A DNA stretch of 39,211 nucleotides from an uncultured Anaerolineae bacterium (GTDB taxonomy: Bacteria; Chloroflexota; Anaerolineae; Anaerolineales; Villigracilaceae). Below the pieces are notes generated by a model. It did not search any database, had not been told where the DNA came from, and saw only the letters and a list, made by a program, of their open reading frames with translations. Position numbers and translations under genes: made by a program. The stretch is taken from the NCBI GenBank assembly GCA_903846015.1, contig CAIMZS010000412.1:1-39211 (forward strand). The letters run 5' to 3'. The first letter of the stretch is position 1; each line of letters starts with the position of its first letter. Positions 16,814-24,817 of the stretch are shown here, one piece after another.

Positions 16814-17359
16814 ATGAATGCTTTTATCGATCCGCCAAAGAAATTTAATCTTCTCCTGCACCTGGGCATCTGGATATCCGAGAGAGTCACTGGCCGAAAA
16901 ATGCTTCCAGCGCGAATTCTGGCCTGGTACCCGAAAGTAGCCCTTGGTTCCGGCGCACTAGAGTCACTGGTAGCGCATCACGATGGCAAACTTAATGAAC
17001 GCACATTGAAATTGGTACGCATGGCAGCTTCGTTTGCAGCCGCCTGCCCATTTTGCATCGATATGAATTCCTTTGAACACGAAGCGCTGAGTATCAATGC
17101 AGAGGAAGTGTTGGCTTTACGCGGGCAGCGGGATCTGGCAAACGTGACCACGATTTCAAAACGAGAACGGCTCGCGATCGAATATGCCCGCCTGGTTTCG
17201 CAGACACCGCTTAAGTTTCACCCGGATTTCATCGAACAGATCAAAGCAAATTTTGATGAGCGCGAGATTGTCATTCTGGCATCCACTGCAGCGCAGGTCA
17301 ATTACTGGGCCAGGCTAACCCAAGCATTGGGAATCCCACCAGCGGGTTTTTCTGAATAG
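16814..17359 (+). CDS. Carboxymuconolactone decarboxylase/AhpD-like protein
   Basis: An all-helical CMD-family protein of 181 residues. I chose the ATG at 16814 because GGGAG lies 8 bases upstream; an earlier in-frame ATG at 16757 would put an inverted repeat inside the coding region. The AhpD-type redox motif is Cys-Pro-Phe-Cys in AAACPFCIDMNSFEHEA, with the His downstream that serves in proton relay. Such proteins act as alkylhydroperoxidase or disulfide reductase partners in the cytoplasm. Its neighbours, OsmC and thioredoxin, make a peroxide-defence role plausible. It ends 3 bases before the convergent thioredoxin gene. Confidence 0.85.
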   Translation: MNAFIDPPKKFNLLLHLGIWISERVTGRKMLPARILAWYPKVALGSGALESLVAHHDGKLNERTLKLVRMAASFAAACPFCIDMNSFEHEALSINAEEVLALRGQRDLANVTTISKRERLAIEYARLVSQTPLKFHPDFIEQIKANFDEREIVILASTAAQVNYWARLTQALGIPPAGFSE

Positions 17360-17362
17360 AAC

Positions 17363-17887
17363 TCAAGCCTGTCCAGTCATTTTTTTAAATTGGCCGGTCA
17401 AGGCTTTCCAGATTGGGCAGCGGTCATAAATAGCGCTGAACATCAAGACTGCGCCGAAGATGTATGGCATCCAGCTACCATGGGTCACAAAACCAATTCC
17501 TGCAACGACAACGCCGGCCCCAAAGCGGATGAAGCGTTCCATGTTTGATAATCCCACCGATTCTGGGTTGTTACCTGTCGCGAGCGCATCGAACATTGCT
17601 TTAAGCGTGCTGGCGGGTTTCGCGCCAACCTGGCGCATGGTCTCTTTACCATCTCGGTAGACAATCAGGGTCGGGATTCCATAAACCTTAAGTTCGCGCA
17701 GTAGATCCTGGCTTTCGTCGGCATTGATTTGCCATAAATCCACGCGACCATCATACTCTTTGGCCAGTTTTTCCAGGATGGGCTTAACCATCTTGCAGGG
17801 TCCGCACCATGGAGCCCATAAATCCACTACAACGGGCCGGGGATTTTGTTGAATTTTCTCGAAAAATGTTTGCGTATTCATACCCAC
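17363..17887 (-). CDS. Thioredoxin fused to a DUF2892 membrane domain
   Basis: A 174-residue protein in two parts. Residues 1-105 are a thioredoxin fold with Trp-Cys-Gly-Pro-Cys at 27-31, the KMVKPILEKLA helix and the cis-proline in VYGIPTLIVYRDG. Residues 115-165 are a DUF2892 (YgaP-like) domain with two hydrophobic helices and a final Cys in DRCPIWKAL. The fusion would hold the thioredoxin at the inner face of the membrane. Two starts (Met1 or Met3) are possible. The gene is convergent with the AhpD-like gene and 65 bases downstream of a lone DUF2892 gene, which suggests that the fusion arose from, or with, that neighbour. Electron partners are unknown. Confidence 0.9.
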   Translation of the reverse strand: MGMNTQTFFEKIQQNPRPVVVDLWAPWCGPCKMVKPILEKLAKEYDGRVDLWQINADESQDLLRELKVYGIPTLIVYRDGKETMRQVGAKPASTLKAMFDALATGNNPESVGLSNMERFIRFGAGVVVAGIGFVTHGSWMPYIFGAVLMFSAIYDRCPIWKALTGQFKKMTGQA

Positions 17888-17952
17888 AAGGTCCTTCGGA
17901 AAGAAAACAGGGCACGGGGCGAAACCGTGTCTTGCATCCTCGCTGTCGAAAA

Positions 17953-18153
17953 TTACTGTTTGAGAGTGCTGAATTTGATTATGGCGTAAAGCGGGCAGAA
18001 GCCGACGGCGCCGGTAACCAATAAGACCAGGCCGACCACGTCCGCCACAATCGCCAGCCCACCAGCAAGCGCACCACCAAAACCAAGATAAAGAAGCACA
18101 ACACCGGTAACGGCGCGGATGATGCGGTCAACGTACGATTCGTTCAATTTCAT
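17953..18153 (-). CDS. DUF2892 small membrane protein
   Basis: A 66-residue protein starting at ATG 18153, backed by GAGG five bases upstream; a 20-residue longer frame lacks support. It begins MKLNESYVDRIIRAVTG, which is typical of the DUF2892 family, and has two hydrophobic helices ending in GAVGFCPLYAIIKFST. The Cys-Pro near the end parallels the Cys-Pro at the end of the thioredoxin fusion. The family includes the membrane part of YgaP, a rhodanese; the domain's own function is unknown. Confidence 0.85.
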   Translation of the reverse strand: MKLNESYVDRIIRAVTGVVLLYLGFGGALAGGLAIVADVVGLVLLVTGAVGFCPLYAIIKFSTLKQ

Positions 18154-18450
18154 ATGAGCCTCATGTAACCTGTTGAGAATACGAATAACTATATTCTTTG
18201 ATGCAATTATCAAATTAAAGTTGCATTTGTGCTCAGCTACACAAGAGTGATAAAAATCTGTTAATCGCTCAATAGCATTGCTATGCCTTCCGGTGAGAAT
18301 TACCTTACCGATTTCTGCGCTTTACATCATTCATATAACAATCTAAATTAAATTGATAAAATGCACGCCATGAGGTAATACATTTTCGTATCTCGGAAAT
18401 TGCGCTAAAGCAGTTTTCTGCAGAAAATAATTCATTGAATATAAATCAGA
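18154..18450. other. Gene-free stretch between the redox and sugar operons
   Basis: About 300 bases between the start of the DUF2892 gene and the end of the DUF4432 gene. I see no coding frame. A perfect palindrome TTTTCTGCAGAAAA is at 18414-18427, just past the end of the leftward sugar operon; it could be an operator or a weak transcription end. The right part must hold the promoter of the DUF2892/thioredoxin genes, but no box is convincing. Confidence 0.4.
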
Positions 18451-19539
18451 TTACCAGAACATTCCAGTCAATGCGGCGATTTTTGCGCACTCCACCCCGG
18501 TTTCTTCTGCCGTAAGCGCCCCCACCTGGTACTCAGCCCGAAATACATCTCCCGCCGCCAGCACACGCACATTCCCTTTGATTTTTTCAGCGGTGTAACC
18601 TTCTACTTCTGCAGTTGCAGGCTCAAAACCCAGCGCTTCCTGATTGGCTGTGCGACAGATCCAACGCACCCCATGCGAAAGCTGCTCCGGTTTATGCCGG
18701 ACGATATCCGCATTTCCATCCGGGTGAACCTGCAAGCTGGATGCCCAACCCTGGTCATCTGCCATAAAATCGATGTAAAGCACCACTTCAGGGTCATAAG
18801 GCATGCCCGGCTTTAATTCATGATGCAGCTCTGGATATTTGGATAGCTTCTGCACAAATTCCCGGTAACCGGGTTTCGCCTGAAAGCTTGGTGGTAAATC
18901 TACCCGCACTCGCACGTTGGCCGGGTTGACCCGGGCTGTGTATACCAACCGCCCATAATCCACAGGGCGTAAGTTGATGTGCGCAAGGTACATATACTCC
19001 AACGGGGTCTGATTTAGATTTTCGAGAGTCACCTGGGCGCGTAATAAAGTTGAACCCTGGTAGAGCTTAACCAGTGGAGTGAAGCGATAATGACTATTGA
19101 AGGCTTCGATATGTTCAAAGCTACCACTCACCCCAATATAGCTTCCAACTTCATCATCCCCTACCACAAGCCAGGCATGCTGGTAAGGAGCATTGGGGAG
19201 TTCGCCGTGTAACGCGTGCCGATCCTGGGACCCGGGAGATCCAATTCCAGACACCCCACAGTGTAACAAAAAGCGTGCCAGGTTATGTAAAACATTTCTC
19301 TCGGCTTGTGGCTCGGAAAACATGGAACGCATGGCAAGCTCTCTCCCCGAAAAAACTGCCGACCAAATTTGTTGTCCCTGATAGGGTAACATGATCACAT
19401 CTGCGTCTTTGTGGCGCAAACGCACAGCTTTTACCCCGGATGGATAGGTAAATGTGGTTGCAGCCAAGCCTTCTCCTTCAACCAATTTCGTTTCACCATG
19501 ATCAAAAGTATTTTGATGCAACGCTATTTTATATTCCAT
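18451..19539 (-). CDS. DUF4432 family protein (aldose-1-epimerase-like)
   Basis: A 362-residue protein. I chose ATG 19539 with AGAGG five bases upstream; a 39-residue longer frame overlaps the preceding UroD-family gene and looks non-coding. The sequence has the galactose-mutarotase-like beta-sandwich features: HGELPNAPYQHAWLVV with a catalytic-type His, EYMYLAHINLRPVDYG with a second His, and a C-terminal Glu/Gly-rich strand region. DUF4432 proteins are thought to act on the anomeric centre or isomerisation of sugars; none in this subgroup is characterised to my knowledge. It is the last gene of the leftward operon and is 26 bases downstream of the third UroD-family gene. Confidence 0.8.
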   Translation of the reverse strand: MEYKIALHQNTFDHGETKLVEGEGLAATTFTYPSGVKAVRLRHKDADVIMLPYQGQQIWSAVFSGRELAMRSMFSEPQAERNVLHNLARFLLHCGVSGIGSPGSQDRHALHGELPNAPYQHAWLVVGDDEVGSYIGVSGSFEHIEAFNSHYRFTPLVKLYQGSTLLRAQVTLENLNQTPLEYMYLAHINLRPVDYGRLVYTARVNPANVRVRVDLPPSFQAKPGYREFVQKLSKYPELHHELKPGMPYDPEVVLYIDFMADDQGWASSLQVHPDGNADIVRHKPEQLSHGVRWICRTANQEALGFEPATAEVEGYTAEKIKGNVRVLAAGDVFRAEYQVGALTAEETGVECAKIAALTGMFW

Positions 19540-19565
19540 ATAACCTCTGGAAGCGCGAGAAGGCT

Positions 19566-20588
19566 TCATTTCGCTTTGGGTGAATTGCCTATTTCGCGCA
19601 AAAAACGCGCATGCGCATGTATGTTTTGGGCGGGTGTTCCATCCGGAATTTCGCAACCGGCTGCGCTAAAACTTCTGGAACCGCCCACGTTCAGACAGTG
19701 CAGCGCAGCACTTTCTATTGTCTGGTCACCTCCCCAACACATCACTGAAACCGGATCAAAATTTCCCACCAAGCCTGCCTTTTCGCCAAAGATCTCGGCA
19801 GCCCTGGCATAATCCACCATCCAATCCACATCAATAAAATCCGCGCCACTCTCCAGCATGTCCGGCAAGATTTTGGATGTGTTACCGCAAATATGCAAGC
19901 GGGCCAATGCGCCTTTTTCATGAACAGCCTCAAAAATTCTTTTTTCATAAGGCAGGGCAAACTGACGATACATGCGAGGGGATACAACCGACGCAATCGC
20001 ATCTCCCAACCCAATAATATCCGCTCCAGCATCGATCTGAATGCGAGCGAAAGCAATCTCCACCTCAGTAATCCGTTCCATCAAGGCGGTTAACCATTCC
20101 GGCGCATCGTAAAGGGTGACCATCATCGTGCTGTCGCCGAGCAGGTCATTTGCTTCAGCCATGGCGCCTTCCACCCAGCCCATCACCGGAACTATCTTAT
20201 TTGCCTGTTCGTGCAGCATACGCACGGCTTCAATACGGTCACTCATCCGCCGCCCGCTGCCCGGATCAATACGTGGCACTTTCTTTATATCATCGCCTGG
20301 CGCCAATAATGGGCGGAGTCTTTTTGGCAGCCCATCTTCGGGAAATTCCACTTCCAAACCAAAATCCACCGATTCGCGGAAGGGGTCTGTGAGTGTTTGC
20401 AAAATATCAATATCAAAATCGCTGACCATCGCAAGGTTGGATTTGACCATATAGCGATGGTCGAGCAGATATTGTGAAAGCGTGGCGCCTACATAATGTG
20501 CGCCAAATCCCATGATAATATCAAAGTTAGGAACCCTATCTACAGGCTTACCTTGCAACCGGTTCATCACGCGCTCATATGAATTCAT
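19566..20588 (-). CDS. Uroporphyrinogen-decarboxylase-family protein (MtaA/methyltransferase-like), copy 3
   Basis: A 340-residue TIM-barrel protein of the UroD superfamily. It starts MNSYERVMNRLQGKPVDRVP, as the methylcobamide:CoM methyltransferase-like branch does. The probable zinc site is His-x-Cys in LHICGNTSKIL (about 232-242) together with a late Cys in AAGCEIPDGTP (about 312-322). True HemE lacks this Cys arrangement, so a methyl-transfer or unknown function is more likely than heme synthesis. No corrinoid protein is encoded in the window. The gene follows the ROK kinase by 1 base, showing tight coupling to sugar metabolism. Confidence 0.85.
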   Translation of the reverse strand: MNSYERVMNRLQGKPVDRVPNFDIIMGFGAHYVGATLSQYLLDHRYMVKSNLAMVSDFDIDILQTLTDPFRESVDFGLEVEFPEDGLPKRLRPLLAPGDDIKKVPRIDPGSGRRMSDRIEAVRMLHEQANKIVPVMGWVEGAMAEANDLLGDSTMMVTLYDAPEWLTALMERITEVEIAFARIQIDAGADIIGLGDAIASVVSPRMYRQFALPYEKRIFEAVHEKGALARLHICGNTSKILPDMLESGADFIDVDWMVDYARAAEIFGEKAGLVGNFDPVSVMCWGGDQTIESAALHCLNVGGSRSFSAAGCEIPDGTPAQNIHAHARFLREIGNSPKAK

Positions 20589-20589
20589 C

Positions 20590-21579
20590 TCATTCTTCTC
20601 CTAAGACTAATTTATGATTACGGTAAGCATCAAATGCTGCCATCAAACAGCCAACATCCATCAATGAAACACCCAACTGCGCCGGCAATATTCTACAGGC
20701 CCGGTTCGAAATAGGTAAGGTTTCTTTTTCCAAGACATCCCGTGCGGGCGCAAGCACCAAGTCTCCCAGTAGAATTCCCAAAGTACCAATAATGATCACT
20801 TCAGGATTGAGCATATCCACCAGAACTGCCATCCCTTTTCCCATCCACATGCCCACCTCATGAATGATAGCCAGGGCAGCCGGATCTCCCGCCAGCGCGC
20901 GCCGGACGATATCGGAAGTAGTGGTCGCAGACGGGAACTCCAGCGGGTTGCGTAAAAAAGCCAATTTCGAAATACCGGCGCCACAGGCAAAAGCTTCCCA
21001 TGATCCGACTTTGCCATATTCCGTGGGACCTTCTTCAGAAAGGCGAATATGCCCAACCTCACCGGCTGAATCGGTCGCGCCGTGATAAATAGCGCCATTC
21101 AAGATCAAACCCGCACCCAGACCAGTGCCCATGGTTAGAAATATCATATTGCGGGTGCCTCGCCCGGCGCCAAAATAATACTCTGCCAATGCTCCGGCGC
21201 TGCCATCATGTTCCACGAAAACTGGCAAATTAAAACGCTCGCACAGGTGCTGCTTTAAGGGTGCCTCTCCCCAGGCTGCCAGATGAGGCGGCGAATAGAG
21301 AATGCCTTTGTCAATATTTAATGGCCCACCTATTGAAATGCTGATTGCCAGTGGTTTTTGATAACCAGAAATAGATAAATTCTGGAAAAAATCATCTATG
21401 GCTGCGCCGATAATCTGCATAGCCGCTCCGAAATCCAGCTTTGCCGGGGTTGAAATCTCTTCGCGGACAATAACTTCCGCATTCAAGGTACCAAACACCA
21501 GTGCTGTTTTGGTTCCTCCTATATACAATCCCAAAATGTAAGGAGGTGGAAAATATTTCGAAACTAATGGGTTATTCAA
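20590..21579 (-). CDS. ROK-family sugar kinase
   Basis: A 329-residue ROK protein without a DNA-binding extension. The ATP phosphate motif is YIGGTKTALVFG (residues 20-31), the sugar-binding/catalytic region is EHDGSAGALAE, and TMGTGLGAGLI is the second phosphate loop. The usual zinc motif C-x-C-G-x2-G-C is lost: the corresponding stretch after GHIRLSEEGP reads TEYGKVGS. Family members phosphorylate glucose, N-acetylmannosamine or allose, among others. It has a GGAGG-like site and stands between a HAD remnant and UroD copy 3. The kinase assignment is firm; the sugar is not known. Confidence 0.88.
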   Translation of the reverse strand: MNNPLVSKYFPPPYILGLYIGGTKTALVFGTLNAEVIVREEISTPAKLDFGAAMQIIGAAIDDFFQNLSISGYQKPLAISISIGGPLNIDKGILYSPPHLAAWGEAPLKQHLCERFNLPVFVEHDGSAGALAEYYFGAGRGTRNMIFLTMGTGLGAGLILNGAIYHGATDSAGEVGHIRLSEEGPTEYGKVGSWEAFACGAGISKLAFLRNPLEFPSATTTSDIVRRALAGDPAALAIIHEVGMWMGKGMAVLVDMLNPEVIIIGTLGILLGDLVLAPARDVLEKETLPISNRACRILPAQLGVSLMDVGCLMAAFDAYRNHKLVLGEE

Positions 21580-21588
21580 AAAACCTCC

Positions 21589-22016
21589 TTAAAATACAGT
21601 GACATGATGCCTTCGAGAAATCAATAATTTGATCAGTTCCGCTGAATAACTAAAATCTGCAACCAATATGCCGTTTGATTTGCTAAAAACAAAAGCGCCA
21701 AATATCTCAAGCCCGAAATACTTTGTAATACCCAGCGCATTTGCTTCACGCACCACGTCTGGATGGTCACTGCCACTGACAATATCTAGCGCCACTTCTT
21801 TATCCGCCAAACCGCAGATAAATTCCATCTATCCCTGAATCAGGAAATCATCAGCCAATGCTGCATCACAGCCTCCATCACTGGCTCACAGCCCTGGCGA
21901 AGAGCGGAAACTATCTCATCGAAATCTATCAGCACATACAGCACCGCGCCAAGCTTTGCTAACACAGCCGGATTTTGGATTCGAAGCCAATCATTTTCAG
22001 CTTGAGACAAAGACAA
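21589..22016 (-). pseudogene. Decayed HAD phosphatase (two fragments)
   Basis: Two short frames in the same direction look like the ends of one HAD-type phosphatase. The first (22016-21840, TTG start with AAGGAG five bases upstream) has LIDFDEIVSALRQGCEPVMEA where an intact enzyme has a DFDGT-like nucleophile motif; the second catalytic Asp is missing. It ends at a TGA. The second (21828-21589) contains ALDIVSGSDHPDVVREANALGI and YFGLEIFGA, typical of the middle of a HAD fold, then ends early. Between them the expected cap/core part is gone. The position between an HldE-like kinase and a ROK kinase would suit a GmhB-like sugar-bisphosphate phosphatase. Confidence 0.65.
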
Positions 22017-22070
22017 AGGAAACTCCTTAAAACTATTTATTCAGCATACATCAGCACGAGCCAGGTATTT

Positions 22071-23114
22071 TTAGATAAAATTAGACGCCCACATGTCATA
22101 TAAGGACAGAATTTCCGCCGGGGCAGCAGTACCGGTGACACCGATTTTGGCGACTGTTACGGCAGCGGAAAGATTGGCCAGGCAGGCCGCCTCAACCGGG
22201 TTTACTCCGCATGTAACGGCAGCGGTAAAGGAGGCCAGGAAGGCATCGCCTGCACCAACTACATCCACCGGTGGAGGCACCGGCACCCCTGGCAATGTGA
22301 CACATTCTCCATCTGCTACCACCAAACAGCCCTGTTCACCCCGGGTAATGATGATTGGTTGACCGGTTTGCTGGTTATGCATAATCGCTGCCTGTCTTAA
22401 TTCTGGAAGCTTGACTGTTGCGATATCTCGTTCTGGAAAAAATATGCGCGCGGCTTCAGTGTCATTGGGTTTTAAAATGAGTTGGCGAAATTCTCCGGCT
22501 CGTTCGCGCGAATCAACCACAAAAGGCTTTTCAGAATTATCACTGGCTAATTTGAGCAGCCCCTGGGTAACTCTGGCAGTGATAACCCCCCTGGGTTGAT
22601 AATCCGCAATAACAAGACCATCTATTTTTGCAAGAAATGATTCCAGGCTATTGAGCAGCGCATCTTCGCTTTCAGGAGAAAGCGGTTGGGTATTTATAAA
22701 ATCCAACCGGGCATCTTCCTGTGTACGCCTGCCAACCGCAGTCAACATTACTTTCCCATAAAAAGGCGTCTGGCGATCGGCCTGATTTAACAACCCGCCA
22801 GTCTGGATATTAGCGCCATCCAAAAGGCTGCGCAAAATGTTCCCACGCCAGTCATCCCCAATCACGCTGAAACCCCATACAGCCCCCACTCCCAAAGCAG
22901 AGAGATTCCAGGCTGCGTTTGCAGCTCCACCCAAGGAGTATGTCTCACGAATAATGGGTCTTGGGTAGGTCGCTGTCTCACGTGAAAGCTGGGATTGTTC
23001 CATATCCGCGTACCAATAGCCATCCAGCGTAAAGTCTCCCACAACACCAATCGTAAGGTTCTTTACGGAACTTAATATGTCTTCAAGACGGTCACGGGTA
23101 AGGGGAATGATCAT
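22071..23114 (-). CDS. PfkB-family sugar kinase, HldE/RfaE kinase-domain-like
   Basis: A 347-residue ribokinase-fold protein. GVVGDFTLDGYWY (residues 23-35), SRETATYPRP and SLGGAANAAWNLSALG resemble the kinase half of HldE, which phosphorylates D-glycero-D-manno-heptose 7-phosphate. The catalytic base is the Asp of DVVGAGDAFLASF near residue 292. No nucleotidyltransferase half is fused and none is nearby. Its start overlaps the end of the DHS-like/SIS fusion gene by 4 bases. Together with the SIS domain and the HAD remnant it recreates the GmhA-HldA-GmhB order of heptose activation, but UroD-family and ROK genes around it point to another, perhaps catabolic, sugar. Confidence 0.82.
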   Translation of the reverse strand: MIIPLTRDRLEDILSSVKNLTIGVVGDFTLDGYWYADMEQSQLSRETATYPRPIIRETYSLGGAANAAWNLSALGVGAVWGFSVIGDDWRGNILRSLLDGANIQTGGLLNQADRQTPFYGKVMLTAVGRRTQEDARLDFINTQPLSPESEDALLNSLESFLAKIDGLVIADYQPRGVITARVTQGLLKLASDNSEKPFVVDSRERAGEFRQLILKPNDTEAARIFFPERDIATVKLPELRQAAIMHNQQTGQPIIITRGEQGCLVVADGECVTLPGVPVPPPVDVVGAGDAFLASFTAAVTCGVNPVEAACLANLSAAVTVAKIGVTGTAAPAEILSLYDMWASNFI

Positions 23115-24781
23115 TTTCCATCCTCAGAGAAAATTTGCGCTTCCAACATTTCACATAAGCAGTGATATAGATGAATGTGCCAGGTTTGCACCACAGCAGT
23201 TTCCTGAGCCGGGGCATGGATCACGATCTGGGCTTGGGCAGATAGGGCGCCGCCGTTCTCGCCGGTCAAGCCGATGCTGGTCATATTCAACAAATGCGCG
23301 GTTTGCACAGTATAGAGGATATTTTTAGCGTTTCCACTTGTGCTGATCCCCAGGAATACATCCCCCGCATGTCCCAGGGCGTAGAGTTCCTGGGCGTAAC
23401 CCAGGTAAGGTTTGCTAAAATCGTTTTCCACTGCACTGGCCAAAGCCGGGTTATTACCCAATACCATGCTCCGTAAACCCACCTGCAAGCATTGTTCAAG
23501 TTCCTCGCCACCAGGGCTTGGAAGGATCCGCCGGCTATGAGCGGCCGGAATAGGACGGCGTTTCTTATAAGCCTTGTCCAGCTCACCGCTGATATGCAAA
23601 GCATCCGACATACTGCCGCCGTTTCCAGCCAGATATAGTGTGCCACCCGCCAGGAAACAGCGTTTGAGCGCTGTGTAGCAGCGCACCAAATCAGCCTGCA
23701 ACGGGTTCAACACCGGGTATTCGCGCAGCATCACTTCAAGAATTTCAGCCGCTTTTGGGTTTTCAGCAGAAAACAAAACGGGTTCATCAACTGGAGATGC
23801 AGAATTCTGACAGACTGGCTGGATTGGCTCCAATTGGGCCGCAACCTGATGGTAAAGATTGGGGAGCGTTTCACGATGGTCGCCGGTGATGTGATACCCC
23901 TGGCCACCCAAAGCCACCGGACGGTTAACGATGTTTTTGCGCGGACGATAGTAATAGTCCGGTTCATCCTCACCAATCGGTTTGCGGTAATCATTGAGAT
24001 GGATCAAATCAAAATTTGCCGTGGTAAAGACCCTTACGGTATTTCCCAGGTTACGGGCGATGGAGATCGCCTTTAAAAACACTTCCGGCCCGATGACAGA
24101 TGAACCAAAATTACAAAAAACGCCGCCTTCCAAATCACAAACCGCCCTGGCAAAAATCTTAAAATCCTGCCCACTGGCCCAACCAGAAACAGCAAAATCC
24201 ACTTTTGGGTGTTGATGAATAATATCTGTTCCGATGGCAATATGAACGGTATAAGGAATTCCCAACTGATAGGCCGAATACAACACGCTATTCTCGCGAT
24301 AAACGAAACGCGGATCTTCGGCAATCAAGCGTCCTAAGGCCTCGCCCAGACCCATGCCATCGTTTGCTCCGCGCTGAATGGCCAAATTCATTAGCAAGCC
24401 TGTCTCTTCTGCCATGCCAAAACTGCCATCTTCCAAACTTTTGAGCACATCTTCACTGGTATGACCCTGGAAAGCGATTTCAAAGTCATGAATGGTGGCA
24501 GCACCGTTGGAAGCCAGATGGGTGATTACACCTCGATTCAACAAGTCAATTACCAGAGGGGCAAGCCCACGTTTAATCACGTGACCGCCGAACATAAAAA
24601 TGACAGGCTTCCCGTTCTTGCGCGCATTTGCAATTCGTGTCGACACTTCAAGCAGCTCAGGGTTTTCAAATTGCTTATATGTAGTTGATGGAAAGATAAG
24701 ATCTTCCAGCGCTACGCGATTTTCGCGTTTTACCAGCGGATACGTTTTTACTTTAGTGAGATCCACACTTTGGTAAGGCAT
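23111..24781 (-). CDS. Fusion: deoxyhypusine-synthase-like domain + SIS (GmhA-like) sugar isomerase domain
   Basis: A 556-residue protein; I chose ATG 24781 with GGAG 8-9 bases upstream. Residues 1-330 resemble uncharacterised deoxyhypusine-synthase-like proteins (FMFGGHVIKRGL, then SNGAATIHDFEIAFQG, GTDIIHQHPKVDF). Residues 360-550 are a SIS domain of the phosphoheptose isomerase type, with LYLAGNGGSMSDALHISGEL, LGISTSGNAKNI and a C-terminal His/Glu-containing helix. SIS domains of this type isomerise ketose and aldose phosphates (sedoheptulose 7-phosphate in GmhA). What the first domain does is unknown; deoxyhypusine itself is not made in most bacteria. Co-translation with the HldE-like kinase suggests successive steps in one sugar phosphate pathway. 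Confidence 0.8.
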   Translation of the reverse strand: MPYQSVDLTKVKTYPLVKRENRVALEDLIFPSTTYKQFENPELLEVSTRIANARKNGKPVIFMFGGHVIKRGLAPLVIDLLNRGVITHLASNGAATIHDFEIAFQGHTSEDVLKSLEDGSFGMAEETGLLMNLAIQRGANDGMGLGEALGRLIAEDPRFVYRENSVLYSAYQLGIPYTVHIAIGTDIIHQHPKVDFAVSGWASGQDFKIFARAVCDLEGGVFCNFGSSVIGPEVFLKAISIARNLGNTVRVFTTANFDLIHLNDYRKPIGEDEPDYYYRPRKNIVNRPVALGGQGYHITGDHRETLPNLYHQVAAQLEPIQPVCQNSASPVDEPVLFSAENPKAAEILEVMLREYPVLNPLQADLVRCYTALKRCFLAGGTLYLAGNGGSMSDALHISGELDKAYKKRRPIPAAHSRRILPSPGGEELEQCLQVGLRSMVLGNNPALASAVENDFSKPYLGYAQELYALGHAGDVFLGISTSGNAKNILYTVQTAHLLNMTSIGLTGENGGALSAQAQIVIHAPAQETAVVQTWHIHLYHCLCEMLEAQIFSEDGK

Positions 24782-24817
24782 GATTATTTCTCCATGACAG
24801 ATCAGGGCAATCACAGG

